Positions 13,307 through 13,336 of a DNA stretch of 13,336 bases are shown here, one piece after another. Position numbers and translations under genes: made by a program. Location of the stretch: positions 1 to 13,336 of the forward strand of contig JAEZBF010000088.1 in assembly GCA_023427545.1 (NCBI GenBank), read 5' to 3'. A model generated the notes under the pieces. That model worked only from the letters and a program-made list of their open reading frames with translations, was not told where the DNA came from and did not search any database. This DNA comes from Pseudomonadota bacterium. Lineage in GTDB: Bacteria > Pseudomonadota > Alphaproteobacteria > Rhizobiales > Devosiaceae. Position 1 is the first letter of the stretch; each line of letters begins with the position of its first letter.

Positions 13307-13336
13307 AAGCCGCCCGCCGGTCCAAGCCGGCGGCTT
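13307..13336 (-). terminator. Inverted repeat upstream of the ABC ATPase gene; possible terminator or attenuator
   Basis: AAGCCGCC at 13307-13314 and GGCGGCTT at 13329-13336 form an 8-bp stem around a 14-base loop, which can pair further as CCGG-CCGG. Read on the minus strand, the stem is followed by TTTCGC, so the U-run is only about three to four bases. It lies in the leader of the ATPase gene. In many sugar importer operons the substrate-binding protein gene comes first and a hairpin after it reduces expression of the ATPase and permease genes. That would fit here, but the upstream gene is outside the window and the stem may extend past the edge. Confidence 0.4.

Noticed and set aside
13275..13325. 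TTG start at 13325 for the ABC ATPase
   Set aside because: It would add 17 residues overlapping the inverted repeat. The ATG at 13274 has a GGGGGAG ribosome binding site and the usual family N-terminus.

Overview
The window is a GC-rich chromosomal segment. It most likely comes from an alphaproteobacterium, probably of the Hyphomicrobiales. The supporting signs are the codon bias, an IdnD-type dehydrogenase beside a YtfR-type sugar ABC importer, a short palindrome of the 'ATTCCCGCG..CGCGGGAAT' type, and a possible EcfG-like promoter. The genus cannot be read from the sequence alone. No tRNA, rRNA, CRISPR array, transposase or integrase is visible.

Left part (1-7606). A partial, unrecognised gene runs off the left edge on the minus strand (1-312). 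Opposite it starts a tightly packed eight-gene plus-strand operon (432-7606). In order it encodes inositol-3-phosphate synthase, a histidine phosphatase, a CgeB-like glycosyltransferase, a sugar-type nucleotidyltransferase, a CmoB-like SAM methyltransferase, a small glycosidase-like TIM barrel, a PIG-L/LmbE-type zinc deacetylase and a GT4 glycosyltransferase. Every junction is an overlap of 1 or 4 bases or a gap of 1 or 3 bases, so the genes are probably translationally coupled and serve one pathway. The parts suggest soluble, cytosolic synthesis of a decorated inositol glycoside: make inositol phosphate, dephosphorylate, activate a sugar, glycosylate twice, N-deacetylate and methylate. No carrier-lipid enzyme, polymerase or exporter is present. 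The set resembles the early steps of mycothiol synthesis (Ino1, GT4, phosphatase, PIG-L deacetylase), but no cysteine ligase is visible. The product is unknown.

The most unusual protein is the glycosidase-like one (4784-5710). Its N-terminus begins at the barrel's catalytic WNEPN strand, and the segments that should precede it lie at the C-terminus, so it reads as a circularly permuted barrel.

Middle (7607-8717). A 9-bp-arm palindrome (7645-7664) separates the operon from a convergent GNAT/BioF2-like acyltransferase gene (7695-8615, minus). A 102-bp divergent intergenic region follows.

Right part (8718-13336). An L-idonate 5-dehydrogenase-like gene (plus) converges on a minus-strand sugar ABC importer operon made of one double ATPase and two permeases. 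The two transcription units overlap tail to tail at a shared CTAG. The importer's substrate-binding protein is not in the window. It may lie beyond the right edge, past an inverted repeat at 13307-13336. This half looks like ordinary sugar or sugar-acid uptake and oxidation, with no visible functional link to the inositol cassette.
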